Source of the DNA: Erysipelotrichaceae bacterium
Lineage (GTDB): Bacteria > Bacillota_I > Bacilli_A > Erysipelotrichales > Erysipelotrichaceae
DNA: 47,050 nt
Reading direction: 5' to 3'
Assembly (NCBI GenBank): GCA_017432545.1
Contig: JAFRJA010000081.1
Coordinates: 1-47,050, forward strand
In this document: in pieces, positions 41,725-47,050 of the stretch
Numbering within the stretch: position 1 is the stretch's first letter
Layout: the number at the start of each line of letters is the position of its first letter
Notes under the pieces: model-generated
What the model saw: the letters and a program-made list of their open reading frames with translations, nothing else
Databases searched by the model: none
What the model was told of the DNA's origin: nothing
Translations under genes and position numbers: made by a program

Positions 41725-42558
41725 ATGAACGACATTATCCGTGATATCCAAGACCTCACTTTTTTAAGTTGGTCAAAAGTCCGCAATTCTTCAGGAACAG
41801 CCGGCTCTTTTTTAAAAGCCTATGAGGAAACAGATGAAGGAAATCTCTACTATAAACTGTCAAATTACGATCCTTATCACGGAATAACGGGCCACGAGTG
41901 CGTTAATGAAATAATCGCTGATAGACTTTTAAATCTCCTTGGATTAGAACATCTTTCGTACCAGCTGATTCACGCAAAAGTAAACGTTGACCACAAAGAA
42001 TTAATAACCTGGCTTTGTTTGTCACGTGATTTTAAGATGAAAAACGAAGACAAGATAGCCTTGGATGCTTTTTATCAAATAATGCATCAGGAAGAAGAAA
42101 CACCTTTAAATTTCTGTATCCGCATGGGTTGGGAAAAAGAAATATATGAGATGCTTGTTTTTGACTTTCTGACACTTAATCGTGATCGTCATGGTGCCAA
42201 CATTGAAATCCTTCGTAACCGAAATAACAAAGAATACAGAATGGCTCCCTTGTTTGATCATGGTCTATCGTTGCTGTTTAATTGTGATGATGACAATCTG
42301 CTTTCTGAAACAAACGTCATGGAAGATAAACGCGTTCAGTGTTTTGTTGGTTCTTCTTCTGCAAAAAATAACCTTGGTCTCATTCCTCTAAATAAACAGC
42401 CGAAGTTGAATCCAATAACCCCGGAAAGCAAAAACTATCTGTTGGATGGTCTTGATGGAATTATCAGCAAACTGCTACAGGAACGTATTTGGGATATGAT
42501 TTATCAGAGGTGGCAATATTATGAAAGTCTTTTCGATAAAGAACGACAGCATAAATAA
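41725..42558 (+). CDS. single-domain HipA-like (HipT-type) Ser/Thr kinase toxin
   Basis: A 277-residue kinase matching only the catalytic part of HipA. YYKLSNYDP near residue 42-50 supplies the ATP-binding Lys; GHECVNEIIADRLLNLLGLE is the HipA helix with the conserved Glu. LTLNRDRHGANIEIL (about 149-163) is the catalytic NxDRHxxN loop (Asp154, Asn159), and APLFDHGLSLL is the metal-binding DxG-type segment (FDHG, Asp178). HipA kinases phosphorylate tRNA synthetases and cause growth arrest. The N-terminal subdomain of full HipA is missing; a matching domain is encoded by the next gene, as in three-part HipBST systems, where the small kinase is HipT and HipS neutralises it. Overlaps the next gene by 38 bases. 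Confidence 0.8.
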   Translation: MNDIIRDIQDLTFLSWSKVRNSSGTAGSFLKAYEETDEGNLYYKLSNYDPYHGITGHECVNEIIADRLLNLLGLEHLSYQLIHAKVNVDHKELITWLCLSRDFKMKNEDKIALDAFYQIMHQEEETPLNFCIRMGWEKEIYEMLVFDFLTLNRDRHGANIEILRNRNNKEYRMAPLFDHGLSLLFNCDDDNLLSETNVMEDKRVQCFVGSSSAKNNLGLIPLNKQPKLNPITPESKNYLLDGLDGIISKLLQERIWDMIYQRWQYYESLFDKERQHK

Positions 42559-43333
42559 AGACCCTGTCGGGTATCTGGTGTATTACGAAAATCCCAAAAG
42601 TTTTTATATTGAATTAAAAGATGGCCTGGATCCTTGGGATGCACCACTGCTTCTTTCGGGTTTTGTTGAACGAGGCGAATACAGCATTAATAGTTATTGG
42701 AGCGGTGTTTGGGTCAAGCAGCGAATCATTCCTGCTGAACGCCAGAATATTGGAGAAATTTTAAAAGAAAACAATTTATCCATATATGACGAATACGAGT
42801 TTCTGAAGCTAAGCAACGGACGTTGTGTTCAGGATGATTATTATCTTGAAGAAATAAGTGATGACCTGCTTCCGGATAACCTTTTGTTGCGCTGGAAGAC
42901 AAAGGTTGCCGACGTTATTCCTTTAAAAGAAAGTTTTGTTCTCGTTTTTTTCCGAAACGGAGAAGTCAAAATTGTTAAAATTGCCGACCTCGAAGACAGA
43001 CATTCCGAATTAAAACCTTACCTCGTCAATGAAGAGCTGTTTAACAAGGTTGAAGTTCAGACTGACGGATACGGAATTTTATGGAATGAAAAAACAACAG
43101 TTTCGCATCGTGAGCTCTATGAAAAAGGCCATATTATTCCACTCTCCTTAGACGACTTCTATAGTTTTGTTAAATACCGGATAATTAATACTCGACAAGC
43201 CTGTCAGATCTTGGGCTGTTCACGCCAGAATATTGATGACCTTATAAAAAGAGATAAACTCCATCCGATCAGAACTGACGATAAAAATAAACTCTTCTCA
43301 AGAAACGAAGTATTGCAGAGAAGAAAAAGATAA
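42521..43333 (+). CDS. HipS-like domain fused to DUF2442-like domain and HTH (predicted antitoxin/repressor)
   Basis: A 270-residue, three-part protein. Residues ~1-115 resemble the HipA N-terminal subdomain/HipS: VGYLVYYENPKSFYIELKDG, VKQRIIPAERQNIGEILKEN and a YDEYEFLKLSNGRCVQDDYY block. Residues ~122-205 resemble DUF2442 (LLRWKTKVADVIPLKESFVL, FFRNGEVKIVKI; KVEVQTDGYGILWNEK). Residues ~222-270 form a MerR/excisionase-type helix-turn-helix (NTRQACQILGCSRQNIDDLI, ending SRNEVLQRRKR). Likely it both neutralises the upstream kinase and represses the operon at the palindrome (inference). Its ATG lies within the kinase gene with GAGGTGG about 7 bases before it, giving a separate, efficient ribosome site: more antitoxin than toxin. 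Confidence 0.72.
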   Translation: MKVFSIKNDSINKDPVGYLVYYENPKSFYIELKDGLDPWDAPLLLSGFVERGEYSINSYWSGVWVKQRIIPAERQNIGEILKENNLSIYDEYEFLKLSNGRCVQDDYYLEEISDDLLPDNLLLRWKTKVADVIPLKESFVLVFFRNGEVKIVKIADLEDRHSELKPYLVNEELFNKVEVQTDGYGILWNEKTTVSHRELYEKGHIIPLSLDDFYSFVKYRIINTRQACQILGCSRQNIDDLIKRDKLHPIRTDDKNKLFSRNEVLQRRKR

Positions 43334-43386
43334 TATGTTTCATGTTTTGACCAAAAATAGATGTAAAATGTAATGGAGAAAAATTT

Positions 43387-43707
43387 ATGTGGAAACTAGT
43401 ATTCTTTTTACCTCTGTTTATATTGACTGGCTATATTATCTATATAGATGTCCGGGATGGCAAAGCTGAAGAATCTGAAGACGAATTCAAAAGCTATTGT
43501 GTATCACTTGCAGAGAAACTGCTACAGAAGGAAGACGAACAGTTCAATATCGACAAATATCACATCTACTTCAAGGATATCGATATGAGTGATCCGGATA
43601 ATCCTTCGGCGGTATTCAAAATAGAGAATCATGACGGAAAGATGAGATTTGAAGTAAGGAATGGCAAGATCATCCATCATCACTATATTAAGAAAGAAAG
43701 ATCATAA
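43387..43707 (+). CDS. small membrane-anchored protein, unknown function
   Basis: A 106-residue protein: one N-terminal membrane helix (MWKLVFFLPLFILTGYIIYI), then a soluble, acidic domain (YHIYFKDIDMSDPDNPSAVF; MRFEVRNGKIIHHHYIKK). No family recognised. GGAG lies 9 bases upstream of the ATG (start of AATGGAGAAAAATTTATG). It follows the HipS-like gene by 53 bases and ends in a terminator; it may be the third gene of that unit, though no functional link is visible. Confidence 0.6.
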   Translation: MWKLVFFLPLFILTGYIIYIDVRDGKAEESEDEFKSYCVSLAEKLLQKEDEQFNIDKYHIYFKDIDMSDPDNPSAVFKIENHDGKMRFEVRNGKIIHHHYIKKERS

Positions 43708-43709
43708 TA

Positions 43710-43743
43710 AAACCTGTGTTTCACATTCACAGGTTTTCTTTTT
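43710..43743. terminator. bidirectional terminator
   Basis: The stem AAACCTGTG/CACAGGTTT (43710-43718 with 43728-43736) has A's on the left and TTCTTTTTT on the right. It lies between convergent genes. Confidence 0.85.
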
Positions 43744-43757
43744 TATCTTTATCGTTT

Positions 43758-44009
43758 TTATCGGTATAAGTTGAAGTCGTTTTCCTGTTCCTGACGCAGC
43801 TCTCTCAATGCCTGCTTGCCAAAATCTACGGCTTCCTGTACGCTGGATGCCACACGGCCATTTGCTTTAAAGAAATAAACGAGAGCGTTGGCCTGATTCG
43901 TAGTTATTTCTACACCCTGGAAAGAGTAACCGTCATTGTAAAAGGTTCCCGGACCGATGATTGTTACACCGGCCGCGGCGTATTCGCCATCGTTATATGA
44001 TAAAAACAA
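43758..44009 (-). CDS. small hypothetical protein, possibly a C-terminal fragment
   Basis: An 83-codon frame from a TTG: MFLSYNDGEYAAAGVTIIGP, GTFYNDGYSFQGVEITTNQA, then a helical tail (VQEAVDFGKQALRELRQEQE). The frame is open 12 codons further upstream to a stop (…KNLEQVDGAGLFLSYNDG), with no ATG and no ribosome site. It therefore looks like the surviving end of a longer gene, or it is translated from a weak start. No family recognised. It lies between the terminator and the second diguanylate cyclase gene, which is upstream on the same strand. Confidence 0.4.
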   Translation of the reverse strand: MFLSYNDGEYAAAGVTIIGPGTFYNDGYSFQGVEITTNQANALVYFFKANGRVASSVQEAVDFGKQALRELRQEQENDFNLYR

Positions 44010-44065
44010 GCCGGCACCATCTACCTGTTCCAGGTTCTTATCATGTTATGGCAGTAACTGCCTCT

Positions 44066-45187
44066 TCAATCTTTGTGATGTTCGCTCTTCATCGCATACA
44101 TCTTATTGTCCATGTCTTTTAAGAAGAGATCAATATCCTCATCTTCAAAATAGCTCACACCATAAGAAAGCGACAGTTTATAGGGATGATCACTATTATT
44201 GAATTCTGCCAGTTTTCTTTCCACTTCATCAAGATAATATTTCATGCCTTCTGCAGTCTCGTTTCGTTTTAAGACAATGAATTCATCACCCGCAAAACGG
44301 AAGACCAGTTCGTTGTCCTTGCGGGCGGCTTTAAGAATATCCGTGACCTGTTTTAATGCACAATCACCTTCAGAATGACCGAAAGTATCATTGATATCTT
44401 TGAAACAGTCGATATCAAACATAGCACCGGAAAAGCTGTTTTTGTGATTGGTCCAGGCGGAAAGAACTTGATTGAAATACTGACGGTTATAGGTATCGAC
44501 CAGAGGATCGATATAGGCCAGTTCATTCTGCTGCATCATATATAAGCCCAGTAAGCCGATCGCTGATGAAAGCCAGGCCAGAGACAAGCCATAAAACATG
44601 AACTGCAGACCGGTACCCAAAATGATCGGGAACAGGAAGGCGTTGATATTGAAGAAAGAGCGCGTGCCGTTTTCTTTCTCATATTCTCTTTCTGTCATAT
44701 AGGTCGTGATGAAGTAAAAGACGATCACGACATAGAAGAGATAACTCAAAGGACGACGCGAATATTCGTTGTTTGCGTTGATGTCATAGATTATCGGATA
44801 AAACAGGTTGATGATATTTAACAGGATCATGATAAGTCCGATGATCTTCTGGACCTTATACTTATCTTTCAGACGATTGATGTTGTGATACAGACCGAGA
44901 TCAACATAAAAGATGACCGCTAACGGAAGCAACAGATTAAAAGAATACAGATAGGTGTTAGCTATGTAGTTGAGGATGATCGATCCCGGGAAAAGCTTGC
45001 CGTCGATAGTATAGGAAAAGGCCTCAAAGAAGCATCCCAGCATGACCCCGAAACACATCAGAGAATAGATGCGGTCCTCGATACGATCACGCAGGATCTT
45101 GGTATGAGACACATACAAAAGGATGATCAGCAGTACGATACCGACACCATTGGCTACATATATGGAACGTAGATCCAATATACCCAT
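44066..45187 (-). CDS. membrane diguanylate cyclase (GGDEF variant AGDEF)
   Basis: A 373-residue protein with about seven N-terminal membrane helices (LRSIYVANGVGIVLLIILLY onward) and a C-terminal GGDEF domain: DPLVDTYNRQYFNQVLSAW (entry), FDIDCFKDINDTFGHSEGDC, then RFAGDEFIVLKRNE. AGDEF is an accepted active form of the signature. Makes cyclic di-GMP. The organization resembles the cyclase at 8681 but the two differ throughout, so this is not a recent duplicate. Start at MGILDLRSIY; no clear ribosome site is seen close by. Confidence 0.88.
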   Translation of the reverse strand: MGILDLRSIYVANGVGIVLLIILLYVSHTKILRDRIEDRIYSLMCFGVMLGCFFEAFSYTIDGKLFPGSIILNYIANTYLYSFNLLLPLAVIFYVDLGLYHNINRLKDKYKVQKIIGLIMILLNIINLFYPIIYDINANNEYSRRPLSYLFYVVIVFYFITTYMTEREYEKENGTRSFFNINAFLFPIILGTGLQFMFYGLSLAWLSSAIGLLGLYMMQQNELAYIDPLVDTYNRQYFNQVLSAWTNHKNSFSGAMFDIDCFKDINDTFGHSEGDCALKQVTDILKAARKDNELVFRFAGDEFIVLKRNETAEGMKYYLDEVERKLAEFNNSDHPYKLSLSYGVSYFEDEDIDLFLKDMDNKMYAMKSEHHKD

Positions 45188-45301
45188 TAAATATTATTCT
45201 CCGTATTAAAAAACAATTATTGATCTGACGATTATATATAAACGTGACTAACTTAAGGATACCACAGCTTGACAGCTGTTTTGTCAGTCTGATTTAATTT
45301 T

Positions 45302-46405
45302 TTACTGATTATTCTTCAGTCCGCCATATCCGCTCTTTCTGATTATTTCCTGACCGTCATCCGAAAGCAGGAATTCAACGACTTTATTTACGTTTTCTTT
45401 ATCGTTATCACTCAGCTTTGAAACCACCAGATCAGCCAAGGCCGGATAAGTGCCGTTCTCAATATTCTCTACGCTTGGATATACCCCATCGACCGAAAGG
45501 ATCTTTACGCCTTCTTCCTGATTGAGGCCCTCTAAAAAATATCTGAACGAATAACCGATCGCTCCGTTTTCGTTGTGATACTGTTTAACTTTCTTGACCA
45601 CGCCCATCATCGCATCGATCCTTTCTACCGTATCAGCTTCCTTAAGCGGAACATCTTTCATGAAGTAATGCATCATGACCTGTGAACCGGAATCTTCCGG
45701 CCTTTGAAAGGCAACGATCTTCTGGTTCTTGCCACCGAGCTGTTTCCAGTTGGTTATTTCTCCGGAATAGATCTTTCTCAGATCATCAGAACTCAGATCA
45801 TCGATCGGATTATCTTCTTCCACGAAGAACACAAAAGCTTCTTTACCGATCGGGATCGATTCTATTTCCTTGCCTTCTTCTTTGGCGTATGTCAGCTGAT
45901 CCTTGGATGGCTTGGCTCCGAAAAACAGATCACATTCGCTGTCGATCAGTCTGTAATATCCCACCTTGGAATTAGTGAAAGTTACGATCTTTCCGTTTTC
46001 CTGATAATGTTTCACATCTTCTTCGCTCCAGTTACCGGTCTTGTTTTCGACTGAATCATGAATCTGTTTTTCGATCTTATCGATATCTTTATATAAGGCC
46101 TTAGCTACGGCACTGTAGATCGGGTAACAGGCTTCCGCTCCATCGAGTATCGGCATCTCATCTTCTTCTTCAATGACGAAAGAAGGTTCGTGATCAAGCT
46201 TTACCAGTTTGTCAGAATCATAGACGTGGTAACCGGTAAAATCCGTAGACGAGTACCCGTGCATATAGGCAAAACCATGTCCGGAGTATTTCTGGTATTC
46301 TTTCTCTTTAAGATACAGAACCAAAGCAATGATCCCAATGATCAGCGATGTCACTACAACGATCGATACAAAGGTTATCAGTATTATCTTCAGAGCCTTC
46401 TTCAT
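45302..46405 (-). CDS. PstS-like periplasmic-binding-fold protein, membrane anchored
   Basis: A 367-residue protein with an N-terminal membrane helix (ITFVSIVVVTSLIIGIIALV) but no lipobox, then a PstS/PBP-like-2 domain: CYPIYSAVAKALYKDI (ligand loop 1), IPIGKEAFVFFVEEDNPIDD, LRKIYSGEITNWKQLGGKNQ (the IFxGxIxNWxxxGG block), VAFQRPEDSGSQVMMHYFM (the RxxxSGT-like ligand loop, here EDSGS) and IGYSFRYF. It is attached to the outside of the membrane and may bind phosphate or another oxyanion. No pstCAB genes are next to it. An AAGAGAAG ribosome site lies just before the ATG. Confidence 0.8.
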   Translation of the reverse strand: MKKALKIILITFVSIVVVTSLIIGIIALVLYLKEKEYQKYSGHGFAYMHGYSSTDFTGYHVYDSDKLVKLDHEPSFVIEEEDEMPILDGAEACYPIYSAVAKALYKDIDKIEKQIHDSVENKTGNWSEEDVKHYQENGKIVTFTNSKVGYYRLIDSECDLFFGAKPSKDQLTYAKEEGKEIESIPIGKEAFVFFVEEDNPIDDLSSDDLRKIYSGEITNWKQLGGKNQKIVAFQRPEDSGSQVMMHYFMKDVPLKEADTVERIDAMMGVVKKVKQYHNENGAIGYSFRYFLEGLNQEEGVKILSVDGVYPSVENIENGTYPALADLVVSKLSDNDKENVNKVVEFLLSDDGQEIIRKSGYGGLKNNQ

Positions 46406-46490
46406 CTTCTCTTGTTTTGCCTTAAGAGAAAGGACTCATTTTTATACTGGAACAACATAAAAAATTTGTAAATTTTTTTGATAAAAAGTG

Positions 46491-46519
46491 TTGACATTGT
46501 GATCAGGCTGGTATATGAT
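46491..46519 (+). promoter_or_regulatory. near-consensus promoter of the hairpin-array RNA
   Basis: Perfect TTGACA (46491-46496), exactly 17 bases, then TATGAT (46514-46519). Expected start of transcription is about 46525-46526, at the foot of the first hairpin. Confidence 0.85.
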
Positions 46520-46523
46520 AATA

Positions 46524-46800
46524 TTCCCGAGAGATGAAAAGCTCTGGGAACAAGATGCTCGTTGTAAGACGAGCGCCTATATGCCGGGGGTTAAAGCTCG
46601 GCTCCTAGATGCCCAACCGCAAGGAAGGGCGCCTAAATCACGGGGTGCAAGCCCCGTGACCAAATGCTCCAGTAATGGAGCGCCCAAATGCGCCACTGCA
46701 AAGTGACGCGCCTATATGCGGGGGTTAAGCTCCGCACCTAAATGCCGGGGGTTAAAGCTCGGCTCCTAGATGCTCGTTGTAAGACGAGCGCCTTTTTTTT
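46524..46800 (+). ncRNA. tandem hairpin-array RNA (ten hairpins, repeated linker)
   Basis: About 275 nt holding ten consecutive hairpins: 46524-46550, 46557-46574, 46583-46602, 46611-46630, 46639-46658, 46666-46681, 46690-46709, 46718-46735, 46744-46763, 46772-46789. Stems are 4-8 bp and GC-rich; several loops are GNRA or GCAA/GTAA type. The linkers are ACAAGAT-like (1), GCCTATAT, TCCTAGAT, GCCTAAAT, ACCAAAT, GCCCAAAT, GCCTATAT, ACCTAAAT, TCCTAGAT: consensus NCCTAxAT, 7-8 nt, period about 26-28 nt. Stem sequences differ between units while pairing is kept, which implies a conserved RNA structure. Hairpins 2 and 10 are identical, and 3 and 9 are identical. A strong promoter precedes it and a T8 run follows the last hairpin. 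No family recognised; a protein-sponge or scaffold RNA is plausible. A 63-codon open frame across it has no coding character. Confidence 0.85.
46772..46800 (+). terminator. terminator formed by the last hairpin of the array RNA
   Basis: The stem GCTCGT/ACGAGC with a 6-base loop is followed by GCC and eight Ts. The same hairpin occurs as unit 2 of the array, without a T-run. Confidence 0.75.
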
Positions 46801-46836
46801 CTTGACTTTTTGACAATAACGATAAAAAACAAAAAG

Positions 46837-46888
46837 AAAAACACCCGACAAATCTGTTTATGAAGAATACAGACGTCAGGTGTTTTTT
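46837..46888. terminator. long imperfect hairpin with A/T flanks
   Basis: ACACCCGACAAATCTGT (46841-46857) pairs with ACAGACGTCAGGTGT (46869-46883) through ACACC/GGTGT, GAC/GTC and TCTGT/ACAGA, with small internal loops. It is preceded by AAAAA and followed by TTTTTT, so it can terminate in both directions. It separates the array RNA from the insertion element. The 175 bases from 46801 to 46977 hold no gene. Confidence 0.6.
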
Positions 46889-46914
46889 GTGATTACAAAA
46901 CGCTCGCAAGAAAG

Positions 46915-46935
46915 CCCAAGCGCTTTAGCCTTGGG
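46915..46935 (+). mobile_element. IS200/IS605-type end hairpin (left of tnpA)
   Basis: The stem CCCAAG/CTTGGG is closed by CGCTTTAGC and followed by GATGAATTGCAAAA. This pattern (GCCC…CTTTAG…GGG-ATGAATTGC) is typical of the subterminal hairpins recognised by TnpA of IS200/IS605 elements. The same motif also forms the 3' part of TnpB-associated omegaRNAs at the right end of such elements. Position upstream of tnpA suggests the left end; the true boundary cannot be fixed from this window. Confidence 0.55.
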
Positions 46936-46947
46936 ATGAATTGCAAA

Positions 46948-46979
46948 ATACATAGTTATATGGTATAATATCTATGTAT
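46948..46979. repeat. 8-bp inverted repeat around the tnpA -10 box and start
   Basis: ATACATAG (46948-46955) and CTATGTAT (46972-46979) are exact complements, 16 bases apart. Between them lies the extended -10 TGGTATAAT (46961-46969). The right arm overlaps the tnpA ATG. It may be a second TnpA hairpin or a transcription control site; the transcript would start at about 46976 and so lack the left arm. Confidence 0.5.
46961..46969 (+). promoter_or_regulatory. extended -10 promoter of tnpA
   Basis: TGGTATAAT fits TGnTATAAT perfectly. The expected transcription start is about 2 bases before the ATG at 46978, predicting a leaderless transposase message. Confidence 0.6.
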
Positions 46980-47050
46980 GACCAAAAGCGATTATAGCAC
47001 TACCGAAACAACCGTATATTGCTGCAGGTATCATATTATCTTCTGTCCCA
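46978..47050 (+). CDS. tnpA: IS200/IS605 family transposase TnpA, partial (cut by window end)
   Basis: Only the first 24 codons are present: MTKSDYSTTETTVYCCRYHI followed by IFCP. YHIIFCPKYR is the signature at the start of Y1 (HUH) transposases of the IS200/IS605 family, which move as single-stranded DNA by a tyrosine nuclease. The catalytic HUH and Tyr lie beyond the window. Whether a tnpB follows cannot be seen. Confidence 0.8.
   Translation, partial: MTKSDYSTTETTVYCCRYHIIFCP

Noticed and set aside
46515..46706. A 63-codon open frame across the hairpin array
   Set aside because: It runs through the promoter and hairpins, has no ribosome site, and its codons simply follow the repeat pattern. 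The structure explains the sequence better.
46551..46800. CRISPR array
   Set aside because: The repeated element is only 7-8 nt and the intervening 16-20 nt units are self-complementary hairpins, some duplicated. CRISPR repeats are longer and spacers are not palindromic. No cas genes are present.
46802..46827. Second promoter (TTGACT/TTGACA … GATAAA) after the array RNA
   Set aside because: The spacing between candidate -35 and -10 boxes is far below 16-18 bases for every pairing.

Overview
The window looks like a chromosomal segment of a low-to-moderate GC, Gram-positive, probably gut-associated Bacillota (Firmicutes) bacterium, perhaps near the Erysipelotrichia. The evidence is AT-rich intergenic regions, AGGAGG-type ribosome sites, lipoboxes after short Lys-rich signal peptides, T-tract intrinsic terminators, and a fructoselysine-type (frl) catabolic operon. 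The taxonomic placement is inference. No rRNA, tRNA or CRISPR array was seen.

Layout. (a) 1-3.1 kb is a decaying accessory patch: a Sel1-repeat lipoprotein gene broken by two stop codons and a frameshift, an AAA/DUF4143 ATPase, and two antitoxin-like remnants. (b) 3.1-7.5 kb holds an S9 peptidase, two adjacent GntR/UTRA repressors and a divergent TIM-barrel sugar epimerase. (c) 7.6-10.8 kb holds a lipoprotein with two cystatin-like domains, a membrane diguanylate cyclase and an MscS channel. (d) 10.8-18.8 kb is a nine-gene minus-strand operon: frlA permease, frlD kinase, esterase, frlB-type SIS deglycase, BtpA/SgcQ TIM barrel, second FrlD-like kinase, frlC epimerase, amidohydrolase and YjbQ protein. 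It has one recognisable promoter upstream of frlA, a large hairpin after frlA and a terminator after the last gene. A divergent pair (YtcJ-like amidohydrolase and FGGY kinase, 19.1-22.2 kb) shares its upstream region. The whole reads as an enlarged Amadori-product utilisation locus.

(e) 22.2-28.9 kb has a Pr6Pr-like membrane protein; a five-gene minus-strand operon (CPBP protease, PatB/MalY lyase, double flavodoxin, GNAT, double GNAT) whose last four genes overlap by 4 bases each; and an MFS transporter. (f) 28.9-36.5 kb has a candidate yybP-ykoY-like riboswitch before a flotillin gene, a frameshifted membrane gene, an ABC exporter pair, an esterase, a truncated mannitol-dehydrogenase-like gene, a methyltransferase and a YgjV-like protein. 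(g) 36.6-41.5 kb has a cytosolic 5'-nucleotidase, a secreted lipase-like domain fused to a membrane domain, and an MBL hydrolase. (h) 41.7-43.3 kb carries a split HipA-type kinase module behind a perfect 24-bp palindrome. (i) 43.4-46.4 kb has small proteins, a second diguanylate cyclase and a PstS-like binding protein.

(j) The right edge contains the most unusual element: a ~275-nt noncoding RNA with a near-consensus promoter, ten successive hairpins joined by a repeated 7-8 nt single-stranded linker (consensus NCCTAxAT), and a U-tract terminator. It lies immediately before the left end of an IS200/IS605-type element whose tnpA is cut by the window end.

A recurring regulatory theme is -10 boxes (often extended, TGnTATAAT) placed so that the transcript would start at, or within about 4 nt of, the ATG. 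This predicts leaderless mRNAs for at least six genes.
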